A stretch of 48,383 nt of DNA, taken from contig NZ_BOMI01000162.1 of assembly GCF_016862115.1 (NCBI RefSeq), forward strand, positions 1-48,383, in the 5' to 3' direction. The first letter of the stretch is position 1; each line of letters starts with the position of its first letter. Shown here in pieces: positions 37,603 to 45,614 of the stretch. This DNA is from Paractinoplanes deccanensis. Its GTDB lineage: Bacteria; Actinomycetota; Actinomycetes; Mycobacteriales; Micromonosporaceae. Under the pieces are notes generated by a model that was given only the letters and a program-made list of their open reading frames with translations, did not search any database and was not told the DNA's origin. Both the position numbers and the translations under genes were made by a program.

Positions 37603-37804
37603 GGTGCAGCGCCCCCGGCTTGTGGACCGCCTCGCGGCCGGTCTTGTCGCTCTTCACCTTGTACTGCGGCTCGTCGGGCGAGGCGTCGACAGTGCGCCCG
37701 GCCGCCTCGGTCCGCTTGGTGATCTTCTGTTCGACCGTGCCGTGGACCGTCTCGCCGTGGCTGCGCCAGGTCACCTTGTCGCCCTTTTCCGGATCCTTGG
37801 TCAT
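37595..37804 (-). CDS. DUF2945 (hypervirulence-associated TUDOR-like) protein
   Basis: A 69-residue protein that is nearly all one SH3/Tudor-like barrel. GDKVTWRSHGETVHGTVEQKI opens it, and the KSDKTGREAVHKPGALHR end is typical of DUF2945. Such proteins are found in actinobacteria and fungi, with no firmly established biochemical role. It forms a two-gene unit with the DUF3140 gene. Confidence 0.85.
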   Translation of the reverse strand: MTKDPEKGDKVTWRSHGETVHGTVEQKITKRTEAAGRTVDASPDEPQYKVKSDKTGREAVHKPGALHRG

Positions 37805-37844
37805 GTACGCGTGGTACCCGCGCCCGACCTCGGAAAACGGGCCC

Positions 37845-38642
37845 TCAGGAAACGGGCAGCCCGGCCACGAAGATCGCCGTGCCCGGGAACAGCCGCCCGC
37901 GCAGGGGGCTCCACTGCCCCCACGTCTCCTCGTGCCCCTCGGGCCACTCCGGCTCCACGATGTCGCGCAGCACGAACCCGGCGCCGACCAGCTCGCGGAC
38001 CCGGTCGCCGATCGTGCGGTGCTGCTCGATGTAGGTCACCGTGCCCGCCTCGTCGCGCTCGACGTACGGCGTACGGTCGAAGTAGGAGTTCCGGGCGATC
38101 AGCCCGGTCTCGTCCGGCTCGTCCCAGAAGATCCAGCGCATCGGGTGGGTCACCGAGAAGACCCAGCTGCCGCCCGGCCGCAGCACCCGCGCCACCTCGC
38201 GCATCGCCGCCGCCGAGTCCGCCACGAACGGGATCGCCCCGAAGGCCGTGCACACGATGTCGAATACGCTGTCCGCGAACGGCAGCGCCAGCGCGTCCGC
38301 TTGCACGAGCGGCACGCTCACCCCCGTCCGGCCCGCGGCGGCCACCGCGTGGCGCAACATGCCCGCCGAGAGATCGAGCGCGACCGGGTCCGCGCCCCGC
38401 CCCTCCAGCCACCGGGCGCCCGCCGCCGCCCCCGCTCCCAGCTCCAGGACCCGCTTGCCGCGGACGTCGCTGAGCAGGCGCGCGTCGGCCTCACGCAGGC
38501 CCTCCGGGCACCAGACGAAGTCGAGATCGCCCAGGAAGGAGCCGTGCTCGGCCTGGTACTCGTCGGCGTCGGAGTCCCACCAGCCGCGGCTGGCGCGGCG
38601 GCTCTCGTCGTCCGAGACGGTCCGGGGGGAGTTTTCGATCAC
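37845..38642 (-). CDS. Class I SAM-dependent methyltransferase
   Basis: A 265-residue enzyme. The N-terminal WWDSDADEYQAEHG is common in small-molecule methyltransferases of this type. Motif I is VLELGAGAAAGARWL, motif II the acidic PVALDLSAGML, motif IV IVCTAFGAIPFV, and VARVLRPGGSWVFSV the post-motif strand. The C-terminal cap has many aromatic residues (HPMRWIFWDEPDETG). Substrate unknown. The start is GTG 38642, with TACCGT six nt upstream. Confidence 0.9.
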   Translation of the reverse strand: MIENSPRTVSDDESRRASRGWWDSDADEYQAEHGSFLGDLDFVWCPEGLREADARLLSDVRGKRVLELGAGAAAGARWLEGRGADPVALDLSAGMLRHAVAAAGRTGVSVPLVQADALALPFADSVFDIVCTAFGAIPFVADSAAAMREVARVLRPGGSWVFSVTHPMRWIFWDEPDETGLIARNSYFDRTPYVERDEAGTVTYIEQHRTIGDRVRELVGAGFVLRDIVEPEWPEGHEETWGQWSPLRGRLFPGTAIFVAGLPVS

Positions 38643-38964
38643 GAAGCAACGGTACGGCAGGGCGCGCCGCCGTCACTATTCAGCACATTACGGTCATGCT
38701 GGAGGGTTTCGGCGCAACATTGTGCCTGGGTCGTCAGGAGGGCTTGCAACCTGTGGTAATGCGCACGGTAAGCTAGTCGATGCGCTCGCGGATCGTGTGC
38801 CTCGGCAGGGAGCAGGTTCCGTGGTCGTCGGTCTCGACATGATCGACTGCAAGGATCTGCTGCTTCACGCCCAGATCTGATTCGCTCGTTCGTGCCGTGC
38901 CCGCCGGCAGTTCCGCGGGGCGCGAGAGACACCACGAAACCATCCGTTCGGAGCAACTGTCCAC
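38643..38964 (+). promoter_or_regulatory. Upstream and leader region of rpsA
   Basis: No gene is seen. A possible promoter is TTGCAA (38744-38749) with TAAGCT (38769-38774), spaced 19 nt. This would leave a leader of about 185 nt. A long leader fits autoregulation known for S1, but no defined RNA motif is recognised here. Ggagc lies 11 nt before the ATG. Confidence 0.35.
38649..38654 (-). promoter_or_regulatory. -10 box of the methyltransferase, leaderless type
   Basis: On the minus strand this reads TACCGT, six nt before GTG 38642. Confidence 0.5.
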
Positions 38965-40470
38965 ATGACGAGCAGCATCGAGGCCACCTCGAGCGCCAAC
39001 AAGGTCACCGTCGACGATCTCGGTTCTGAGGAAGCTTTCCTCGCCGCCATCGACGAGACCATCAAGTACTTCAACGACGGCGACATTGTCGAAGGCACCG
39101 TCGTCAAGGTCGATCGGGACGAGGTCCTGCTCGACATCGGCTACAAGACCGAGGGCGTCATCCCCTCGCGCGAGTTGTCGATCAAGCATGACGTGGACCC
39201 CGCGGAAGTGGTGTCGGTCGGTGACCACATCGAAGCCCTCGTCCTCACCAAGGAGGACAAGGAAGGCCGTCTGATCCTCTCGAAGAAGCGTGCGCAGTAC
39301 GAGCGCGCGTGGGGCACCATCGAGAAGATCAAGGAGGACGACGGCGTCGTCCGCGGCTCGGTCATCGAGGTCGTCAAGGGTGGTCTCATCCTCGACATCG
39401 GCCTCCGTGGCTTCCTGCCGGCCTCCCTGGTCGAGATGCGCCGCGTCCGCGACCTGCAGCCCTACGTGGGCCGCGAGCTCGAGGCCAAGATCATCGAGCT
39501 GGACAAGAACCGCAACAACGTGGTCCTGTCCCGCCGTGCCTGGCTCGAGCAGACGCAGTCCGAGGTTCGCACCGAGTTCCTCAACAAGCTGCAGAAGGGC
39601 CAGGTCCGCAAGGGCGTCGTCTCCTCGATCGTCAACTTCGGCGCCTTCGTCGACCTGGGCGGCGTGGACGGCCTCGTGCACGTCTCCGAGCTGTCCTGGA
39701 AGCACATCGACCACCCGTCCGAGGTCGTCGAGGTCGGCCAGGAGGTCGAGGTCGAGGTGCTCGACGTCGACCTGGACCGCGAGCGCGTCTCCCTGTCGCT
39801 GAAGGCGACGCAGGAGGACCCGTGGCGCCAGTTCGCCCGGACCCACGCGATCAACCAGATCGTGCCGGGCAAGGTCACCAAGCTGGTTCCGTTCGGCGCG
39901 TTCGTCCGCGTGGACGACGGCATCGAGGGCCTGGTGCACATCTCCGAGCTGGCCGAGCGGCACGTCGAGCTGCCCGAGCAGGTCGTCCAGGTGGGCTCCG
40001 ACGTCCTGGTCAAGGTCATCGACATCGACCTGGAGCGCCGCCGGATCTCGCTGTCGCTCAAGCAGGCCAACGAGGGCTTCGTCGAGGGCGAGGAGCACTT
40101 CGACCCGACCCTCTACGGCATGGCGGCGACCTACGACGCCGAGGGCAACTACATCTACCCGGAGGGCTTCGACCCCGAGACGGGCGAGTGGCTCGAGGGC
40201 TTCGAGAAGCAGCGCGAGGCCTGGGAGAAGCAGTACGCCGAGGCGCGCGAGCGCTGGGAGGCCCACACCAAGCAGGTCCAGGCGTCCCGCGACGCCGACG
40301 CCGAGGCCGCCCTCAACCCGGCTCCGGCCGGCGCGGGCGCGACCACCTCGTCGTCCACCTCGTCGAGCTCGCCGGCCCCGGCGCGCGCGTCCGAGGAGCC
40401 GTCGGGCACCCTGGCCACCGACGAGGCGCTCGCCGCTCTGCGCGAGAAGCTCGCCGGCGGCAAGAGCTGA
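38965..40470 (+). CDS. rpsA: 30S ribosomal protein S1
   Basis: A 501-residue RNA-binding protein with four S1 (OB-fold) domains, the actinobacterial form, near residues 36-105, 123-190, 209-278 and 295-364. Examples are GDIVEGTVVKVDRDEVLLDI, KGVVSSIVNFGAFVDLGGVDG (in part), DGLVHVSELSWKHI and EGLVHISELAERHV. The C-terminal 130 residues are acidic/Ala/Ser-rich and disordered. It assists translation initiation on structured mRNA. A UUCG-loop terminator follows. Confidence 0.98.
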   Translation: MTSSIEATSSANKVTVDDLGSEEAFLAAIDETIKYFNDGDIVEGTVVKVDRDEVLLDIGYKTEGVIPSRELSIKHDVDPAEVVSVGDHIEALVLTKEDKEGRLILSKKRAQYERAWGTIEKIKEDDGVVRGSVIEVVKGGLILDIGLRGFLPASLVEMRRVRDLQPYVGRELEAKIIELDKNRNNVVLSRRAWLEQTQSEVRTEFLNKLQKGQVRKGVVSSIVNFGAFVDLGGVDGLVHVSELSWKHIDHPSEVVEVGQEVEVEVLDVDLDRERVSLSLKATQEDPWRQFARTHAINQIVPGKVTKLVPFGAFVRVDDGIEGLVHISELAERHVELPEQVVQVGSDVLVKVIDIDLERRRISLSLKQANEGFVEGEEHFDPTLYGMAATYDAEGNYIYPEGFDPETGEWLEGFEKQREAWEKQYAEARERWEAHTKQVQASRDADAEAALNPAPAGAGATTSSSTSSSSPAPARASEEPSGTLATDEALAALREKLAGGKS

Positions 40471-40506
40471 CCTTGGCCGCGGCCAACCGATAGGCAGCAA
40501 GCGCGA

Positions 40507-40537
40507 GGCCGTCCCGACTTCGGTCGGGGCGGCCTTT
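40507..40537 (+). terminator. Rho-independent terminator after rpsA
   Basis: GGCCGTCCCGAC (40507-40518), tetraloop TTCG, then GTCGGGGCGGCC (40523-40534) gives a 12-bp stem with one wobble, followed by TTT. The stable UUCG loop supports a real terminator. Confidence 0.9.
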
Positions 40538-40557
40538 CGCCGTCTCTGCACGGCGGT

Positions 40558-40563
40558 GATACT
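40558..40563 (+). promoter_or_regulatory. -10 box of coaE, leaderless type
   Basis: GATACT lies six nt before GTG 40570, just after the rpsA terminator. It departs from TANNNT at the first base but has a good TACT end. No Shine-Dalgarno is present. Confidence 0.4.
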
Positions 40564-40569
40564 GGGCTC

Positions 40570-41757
40570 GTGCTGAGGGTGGGACTGACCGGCGGGATCG
40601 GCGCGGGCAAGAGCGCGGTGGCCCGGCGCCTCGCGCGCCACGGCGCGATCATCATCGATTCCGACGTACTCGCCCGCGAGGTGGTGGAGCCGGGCACCCC
40701 CGGGCTCGCCGAGATCGTGGCGACGTTCGGCGCCGGCGTGCTCACCACCGAGGGCCGGCTCGACCGTCCCGCCCTGGCCGCGAAGGTCTTCGGCGACGAC
40801 GAGGCCCGCCGCCGCCTCGAAAAGATCATTCACCCACGGGTACGGGAGAGCGCCGCGCGGCTGCACGCGGTCGCCGCGCCCGAGGCGGTCGTCGTCAGCG
40901 ACATCCCGCTGCTCGTCGAGACCGGCCAGGCGCCCTCGTTCCACCTGGTCGTCGTGGTGGAGGCGGCCCGCGACGCGCGCGTGCGCCGGCTCGTGGCGAC
41001 CCGCGGGATGACCGAGGAGCAGGCCGCCGCCCGCATCGCCGCCCAGGCCGACGACGCCCGGCGCCGGGCCGCGGCCGACGTGCTGTTGATCAACGACGGC
41101 ACGCTCGACGAGCTCAACGCCCAGGTCGACGGCCTCTACCGGCGGCGGCTCCTGCCGTACGAGAGGAATGTCCGCACCGGCACCTCGGCCCCGGCCCCGC
41201 GCGACCTGCGCATCGCCGACCCCGACCCGGCGTGGCCGGCCGTCGCCGAGCGGATCATGGCGCGGATCCGGCACGCCGTGCGCGACCACCCCGGCGTCAC
41301 CGTCTCGCACATCGGCTCGACCGCCGTGCCCGGCCTGCCGGCCAAGGACGTCATCGACCTCATGCTGGCCGTGCGCACCCTCGACGAGGCCGACGAGCTC
41401 GCCGGCACGCTCGGCGCCGCGGGCCTGCCGCGGCGGCCGGGGGAGTGGGTCGACAACGCCCGCGGCCTGCACGGGCAGACCTGGCCCAAGCGGCTGCACG
41501 GGTCCGCCGACCCCGGCCGCCCGGTCAACCTGCACGTCCGTGTCGCCGGCTCGCCCGGCTGGCGGTTCGCCCTGCTCATGCGCGATCACCTGCGGGCCGT
41601 CCCGGAGGCCCGCGACGGATACGCCGCGGCCAAGGCCGAGTGGTCGCTGCGGCACAAGGACCGCTACACGTACGGCGAGGCGAAGGAACCCTGGTTCGAC
41701 GAGGAGGCGCGCGCCGCCGACGAGTGGGCCGAGGCGACGGGCTGGCAGCCGTCCTAG
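40570..41757 (+). CDS. coaE: Dephospho-CoA kinase fused to a GrpB/UPF0157 domain
   Basis: A 395-residue two-domain protein. Residues 1-200 are the kinase that completes coenzyme A: P-loop GGIGAGKS at 8-15, DSDVLAREVV, RLDRPALAAKVFGD, IIHPRVRE and VSDIPLLVETG. Residues about 215-390 are the GrpB/UPF0157 nucleotidyltransferase-like domain: VSHIGSTAVPGLPAKDVIDLML, HGQTWPKRLHGSADPGRPVN and FALLMRDHLRA. The same fusion is known in mycobacteria; the second domain's activity is not established there. The start is GTG 40570. Confidence 0.96.
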   Translation: MLRVGLTGGIGAGKSAVARRLARHGAIIIDSDVLAREVVEPGTPGLAEIVATFGAGVLTTEGRLDRPALAAKVFGDDEARRRLEKIIHPRVRESAARLHAVAAPEAVVVSDIPLLVETGQAPSFHLVVVVEAARDARVRRLVATRGMTEEQAAARIAAQADDARRRAAADVLLINDGTLDELNAQVDGLYRRRLLPYERNVRTGTSAPAPRDLRIADPDPAWPAVAERIMARIRHAVRDHPGVTVSHIGSTAVPGLPAKDVIDLMLAVRTLDEADELAGTLGAAGLPRRPGEWVDNARGLHGQTWPKRLHGSADPGRPVNLHVRVAGSPGWRFALLMRDHLRAVPEARDGYAAAKAEWSLRHKDRYTYGEAKEPWFDEEARAADEWAEATGWQPS

Positions 41758-41768
41758 ACGCGGCGCCG

Positions 41769-41915
41769 GGGCCGGGAAGGTCCGGCGCTGTCTGGGCCGG
41801 GAAGGTCCGGCGCTGGCTGGGCCGGGAAGGTCCGGCGCTGTCTGGGCCGGGAAGGTTAGGCGCTGTTGGGCCGGGAAGGTCCGGCACTGGCGGGCCGGGA
41901 AAGATTAGGGCGCCC
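41769..41915. repeat. 25-bp tandem repeat, about six units
   Basis: Three units of 25 bp starting gggccgggaaggtccggcgct lie at 41769-41793, 41794-41818 and 41819-41843, two of them identical. Two 24-bp variants (41844-41867, 41868-41891) and a decayed copy follow. The array begins 11 nt after the coaE stop and is non-coding. The rest of the gap up to 42160 shows no gene. Confidence 0.92.
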
Positions 41916-42160
41916 GCGGCGGCCGGTCCGCGCTGTGCGCGACCGCCGTGGGTGCGCTCGCCGTACGACCGGGGCGCAACGACCACGGGCCGGGCGAGGG
42001 GACCGTGTGGTGATCCCTCTCGATGCCCCGGGCGGCCGCCGCGAGCGGCCTACCCGACCAGGTTAAGTGACGTAAGCAACACCGACAACGGCGCCGGGAG
42101 GGGCCGAATGTGCACCCTGCGCACGACGGTTCGCGGAGGGCCGAAGCGGTGCGCCGAAAC

Positions 42161-42183
42161 TTGTCGTACCCCCGACGTACGGT
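42161..42183 (+). promoter_or_regulatory. RecA-independent DNA-damage promoter of uvrB
   Basis: TTGTCGTAC (42161-42169), 8 nt, then TACGGT (42178-42183) fit the PafBC/RecA-NDp pattern TTGTCRGTG-N8-TANNNT: TTGTCR and the -10 box match and the spacing is exact; the GTG part differs. ATG 42191 follows 7 nt later, so the message is probably leaderless, which explains the missing Shine-Dalgarno. Confidence 0.65.
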
Positions 42184-42190
42184 TGTCCCC

Positions 42191-44308
42191 ATGGTGCTCG
42201 ACATCCCGCGACTCGACGGCCGGTTCGAGGTCGTCAGCGAATTCCAGCCGGCCGGTGACCAGCCGGCCGCCATCGCTGAGCTGGAGCGACGGGTCCGGCG
42301 CGGCGACCGCCACACGGTGCTGCTCGGCGCGACGGGCACAGGCAAGAGCGCCACGTCCGCCTGGCTGATCGAGCGGTTGCAGCGTCCCGCGCTGGTGCTC
42401 GCCCCCAACAAGACGCTCTGCGCCCAGCTCGCCAAGGAGCTGCGCGAGCTGCTGCCCAACAACGCCGTCGAATACTTCGTCAGCTACTACGACTACTACC
42501 AGCCCGAGGCGTACATCGCCCAGACCGACACCTACATCGAAAAGGACTCGTCGGTCAACGAGGAGGTCGAGCGGCTGCGCCACTCGGCCACCATGTCGCT
42601 GCTCACCCGGCGCGACGTGGTGGTCGTCGCGACCGTCAGCGCCATCTACGGCCTGGGCACCCCGCAGGAATACGCGGAGCGCGCCGTCAAGGTCAAGGTC
42701 GGCGGCGAGATCGACCGTGACCAGCTGCTGCGCCGGCTCGTCGACATCCAGTACGCGCGCAACGACATGGCCTTCCAGCGGGGCACGTTCCGGGTCCGCG
42801 GCGACACGCTCGAGATCATCCCGGCCTACGAGGAGCTCGCCATCCGCGTCGAGCTCTTCGGCGACGAGGTGGAGAAGCTGTACTATCTGCACCCGCTCAC
42901 CGGCGACGTGGTGCGCGAGGTCGACGAGTTGGTCATCTTCCCGGCGACCCACTACGTGGCCGGCCCGGAGCGCATGGAGCGGGCGATCCGCGACATCGAG
43001 GCCGAGCTCGAGGAGCGGCTCGCCGAGCTCGAGCGCCAGGGCAAGCTGCTCGAGGCCCAGCGGTTGCGCATGCGCACGACCTACGACATCGAGATGATGC
43101 GCCAGGTCGGCTTCTGCAACGGCATCGAGAACTACTCGATGCACATGGACGGCCGCACCTACGGCGAGCCCTCGTTCACCCTGCTCGACTACTTCCCCGA
43201 CGACTACGTCACGATCATCGACGAGTCGCACGTGACGATTCCTCAGATCGGCGGCATGTACGAGGGGGACGCCTCCCGCAAGCGCATCCTCATCGAGCAC
43301 GGCTTCCGCCTGCCCAGCGCCGCCGACAACCGGCCGCTGCGCTTCGACGAGTTCCTCGAGCGGGTCGGGCAGATGGTGTTCCTCTCCGCGACGCCGGGCC
43401 CGTGGGAGATGCAGCAGGCCCAGGGCGAATACGTCGAGCAGGTCATCCGCCCCACCGGCCTGGTCGACCCGCAGGTCGTGGTCAAGCCGACCAAGGGCCA
43501 GATCGACGACCTCATGCACGAGATCAAGCTGCGGACCGAGCGCGACGAGCGGGTCCTGGTGACGACCCTGACCAAGAAGATGGCCGAGGACCTCACCGAC
43601 TACCTGCTCGAGAACGGCATCCGCGTGCGCTACCTCCACTCCGAGGTCGACACGCTGCGCCGCGTCGAGCTGCTCAAGGAGCTGCGCAAGGGCGACTACG
43701 ACGTCCTCGTCGGCATCAACCTGCTCCGCGAGGGTCTCGACCTGCCCGAGGTGTCGCTGGTCGCGATCCTCGACGCCGACAAGGAGGGCTTCCTGCGCAG
43801 CGGCCGGTCGCTGATCCAGACCATCGGCCGTGCCGCCCGTAACGTCTCCGGCGAGGTCCACATGTACGCCGACAAGATGACGCCGTCGATGCGCGACGCC
43901 ATCGAGGAGACCGAGCGCCGCCGCGCCAAGCAGATCGCGCACAACGAGGCCAACGGCATCAAGCCCCAGGCGCTCCGCAAAAAGATCCACGACATCCTCG
44001 ACGACATCTACCGCGAGGCCGAGGACACCGACGCGGCGGTCAACCCGATGGTGGGCGGCGGCGGCCGGCAGATCTCGCGCGGCAAGGCACCGGTGCCCGA
44101 GACCCGCTCCAAGGGCCGGGGTGCGGCGGCCGCGCCGGCGCGCGAGGGCATGGCCCGCGCCGAGCTGGCCCAGCTCATCCAGGACCTCAACGAGCAGATG
44201 CTCGGCGCCGCGCGTGAGCTCCAGTTCGAGCTCGCCGCCCGCATCCGCGACGAGATGGCCGAGCTCAAGAAGGAGCTCCGGGGCATGGACGCCGCCGGCG
44301 TGAAATAA
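42191..44308 (+). CDS. uvrB: Excinuclease ABC subunit B
   Basis: The 705-residue damage-verifying helicase of nucleotide excision repair. Walker A is LLGATGTGKSATSAW near residue 45, the beta-hairpin region is EYFVSYYDYYQPEAY, Walker B is the unusual DESH in VTIIDESHVTIPQ, motif V/VI are GINLLREGLDLPEV and QTIGRAARN, and the C-terminal UVR domain is LIQDLNEQMLGAARELQFEL (in part). ATG 42191 (MVLDIPRLDGRFEVVSEFQP) gives the family N-terminus; the frame upstream to 42110 overlaps the promoter. A short gap leads to the next gene, which has its own -10 box. Confidence 0.98.
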   Translation: MVLDIPRLDGRFEVVSEFQPAGDQPAAIAELERRVRRGDRHTVLLGATGTGKSATSAWLIERLQRPALVLAPNKTLCAQLAKELRELLPNNAVEYFVSYYDYYQPEAYIAQTDTYIEKDSSVNEEVERLRHSATMSLLTRRDVVVVATVSAIYGLGTPQEYAERAVKVKVGGEIDRDQLLRRLVDIQYARNDMAFQRGTFRVRGDTLEIIPAYEELAIRVELFGDEVEKLYYLHPLTGDVVREVDELVIFPATHYVAGPERMERAIRDIEAELEERLAELERQGKLLEAQRLRMRTTYDIEMMRQVGFCNGIENYSMHMDGRTYGEPSFTLLDYFPDDYVTIIDESHVTIPQIGGMYEGDASRKRILIEHGFRLPSAADNRPLRFDEFLERVGQMVFLSATPGPWEMQQAQGEYVEQVIRPTGLVDPQVVVKPTKGQIDDLMHEIKLRTERDERVLVTTLTKKMAEDLTDYLLENGIRVRYLHSEVDTLRRVELLKELRKGDYDVLVGINLLREGLDLPEVSLVAILDADKEGFLRSGRSLIQTIGRAARNVSGEVHMYADKMTPSMRDAIEETERRRAKQIAHNEANGIKPQALRKKIHDILDDIYREAEDTDAAVNPMVGGGGRQISRGKAPVPETRSKGRGAAAAPAREGMARAELAQLIQDLNEQMLGAARELQFELAARIRDEMAELKKELRGMDAAGVK

Positions 44309-44336
44309 CAGGTCGAGCCGTCCCGGCGGCCTTCCG

Positions 44337-44342
44337 TAGGCT
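44337..44342 (+). promoter_or_regulatory. -10 box of the tandem GNAT gene, leaderless type
   Basis: TAGGCT ends six nt before ATG 44349, 28 nt after the uvrB stop. Confidence 0.5.
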
Positions 44343-44348
44343 GCCGGG

Positions 44349-45293
44349 ATGACCGCGATCGACCACGCCGGCTGGACCGGCCTCACCGGCGTGCCGCCCG
44401 AGCTGGTCGCCCTGGCGGAGCGCTGCTTCACCGCCGACGGCGGCCTGCCGCTGGCCGTCGAGCGAGGCTTCCTCGCCGGCCGCTGGACCGGCCGGGGCGT
44501 CGTGGCCTTCGCCCACCGCGACGGCGACGGCCGTCTGATCGCGGCCGGCGCGGCTCGCCCGGCGCGCGGCGGGGCGTCCTTCACCGGCCTGGTCGATCCC
44601 GCCCACCGTGGCCGGGGCATCGGCTCGCTCCTGCTCGATCGCGGTCTGGCCGAGGCGAGGACCTTGGCGCACGCGCCGGCCCCGAGCGTCGGTGCACTCG
44701 CCGGCGGTGCACTCGCCGGCGGTGCCGAGCGGCTGATCACAGTGGAGACCGAGTCTCTGACCGAGGACGCGGAGGCGCTGTTCAGGTCGCGGGGGCTGCG
44801 GCGCGCCTTTGCCGAGGACGTCATGCGGATCGATCTGGCGGCGGCCGCGCCGGCCGTTCGGTGGCCCGCGGGGACGACCACGGTGAGCTGGTCGGCGGAG
44901 GTGTCGCGGCGGTTCCACGCGGTCTATGACGCCGCGTTCCGGGAGCGGCCGGGCTTTCCCGGCGATCCGGCCGACGTGTGGATCGCGGACCACGAGGACG
45001 ACGAGGACTTCCTGCCGGACTGTTCGCTGCTGGCGACGCTGCCGGCGGTGGGCGACGCCGGTTTCGTGGTCGCGGCCCGCGACTGGATCGTGCAGGTCGG
45101 CGTCGTCCCGGCGGCGCGCCGCCTCGGGCTCGGGTCGGCCCTGGTGAGCGAGGCGCTGACCCGCCTGCGGGCGCGCGGCAGTGACCACGCCTGGCTGACC
45201 GTCAACCTCAACAATCCGGGCGCGGCGGCCGCCTACCGCCGGCTGGGGTTCGAGCACCGCGGACAGCGGGCGCGCTACCAGGCCCTGCTCTGA
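44349..45293 (+). CDS. Tandem GNAT acetyltransferase (mycothiol synthase-like fold)
   Basis: A 314-residue protein with two GNAT halves. Half one (1-160) has LVDPAHRGRGIGSLLLDRGL, an intact acetyl-CoA loop. Half two (165-314) has VGVVPAARRLGLGSALVSEAL, where the RxxGxG/A loop reads RRLGLG, and ends AAAYRRLGFEHRGQRARYQAL. The layout is that of mycothiol synthase relatives, but similarity beyond the fold cannot be judged by eye. A 15-bp duplication (44691-44705, 44706-44720) gives the linker GALAGGALAG. Substrate unknown. Confidence 0.85.
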   Translation: MTAIDHAGWTGLTGVPPELVALAERCFTADGGLPLAVERGFLAGRWTGRGVVAFAHRDGDGRLIAAGAARPARGGASFTGLVDPAHRGRGIGSLLLDRGLAEARTLAHAPAPSVGALAGGALAGGAERLITVETESLTEDAEALFRSRGLRRAFAEDVMRIDLAAAAPAVRWPAGTTTVSWSAEVSRRFHAVYDAAFRERPGFPGDPADVWIADHEDDEDFLPDCSLLATLPAVGDAGFVVAARDWIVQVGVVPAARRLGLGSALVSEALTRLRARGSDHAWLTVNLNNPGAAAAYRRLGFEHRGQRARYQALL

Positions 45294-45614
45294 GACTCAG
45301 CCATCACGCCGCGCCGCCGCCCGTGCCCGCCGGCGGTGTGCCCGGGCTTCGCGGCTGGCGTGCCGGGCGGTGTCTGTGGCTCGGGACGGCGGTGTGCCCG
45401 GGCTTCGCGGCCGGCGTGCCCGGCGGTGTCCGTGGCTCGGGACGGGCGGACTGTGGACGGTGCCTGCCTTGGGCCCGGTCGGCTGTGGGCGAAGCGCGGC
45501 GCGCTGGTGGGGCGGTTGCCCGTGCGCCGTATGGGTATCGGGTCGCTGTCAGGTGGCGCGATCGGGCGCCGGGCGGTGTGGCGTCTCGCCCGGTGCGTAC
45601 CGGGATGAGGTGGC
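45294..45614. other. Intergenic region filled by repeats
   Basis: No gene is supported. Overlapping open frames on both strands result from the lack of AT. The left half contains the 56-bp repeat at 45334-45445; the right half is unique GC-rich DNA and ends with gatgagg, a probable ribosome binding site for the next gene. Confidence 0.6.
45334..45445. repeat. 56-bp tandem duplication
   Basis: Units 45334-45389 and 45390-45445 both start cggtgtgcccgggcttcgcgg and share most positions, with a handful of substitutions. Inside each unit a shorter cggtgt motif recurs. It lies 40 bp after the stop of the GNAT gene. Confidence 0.88.

Noticed and set aside
41769..41915. Possible integration site or origin iterons
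   Set aside because: The units are not AT-rich, no replication or integrase gene is adjacent, and the array resembles the other post-stop minisatellites.
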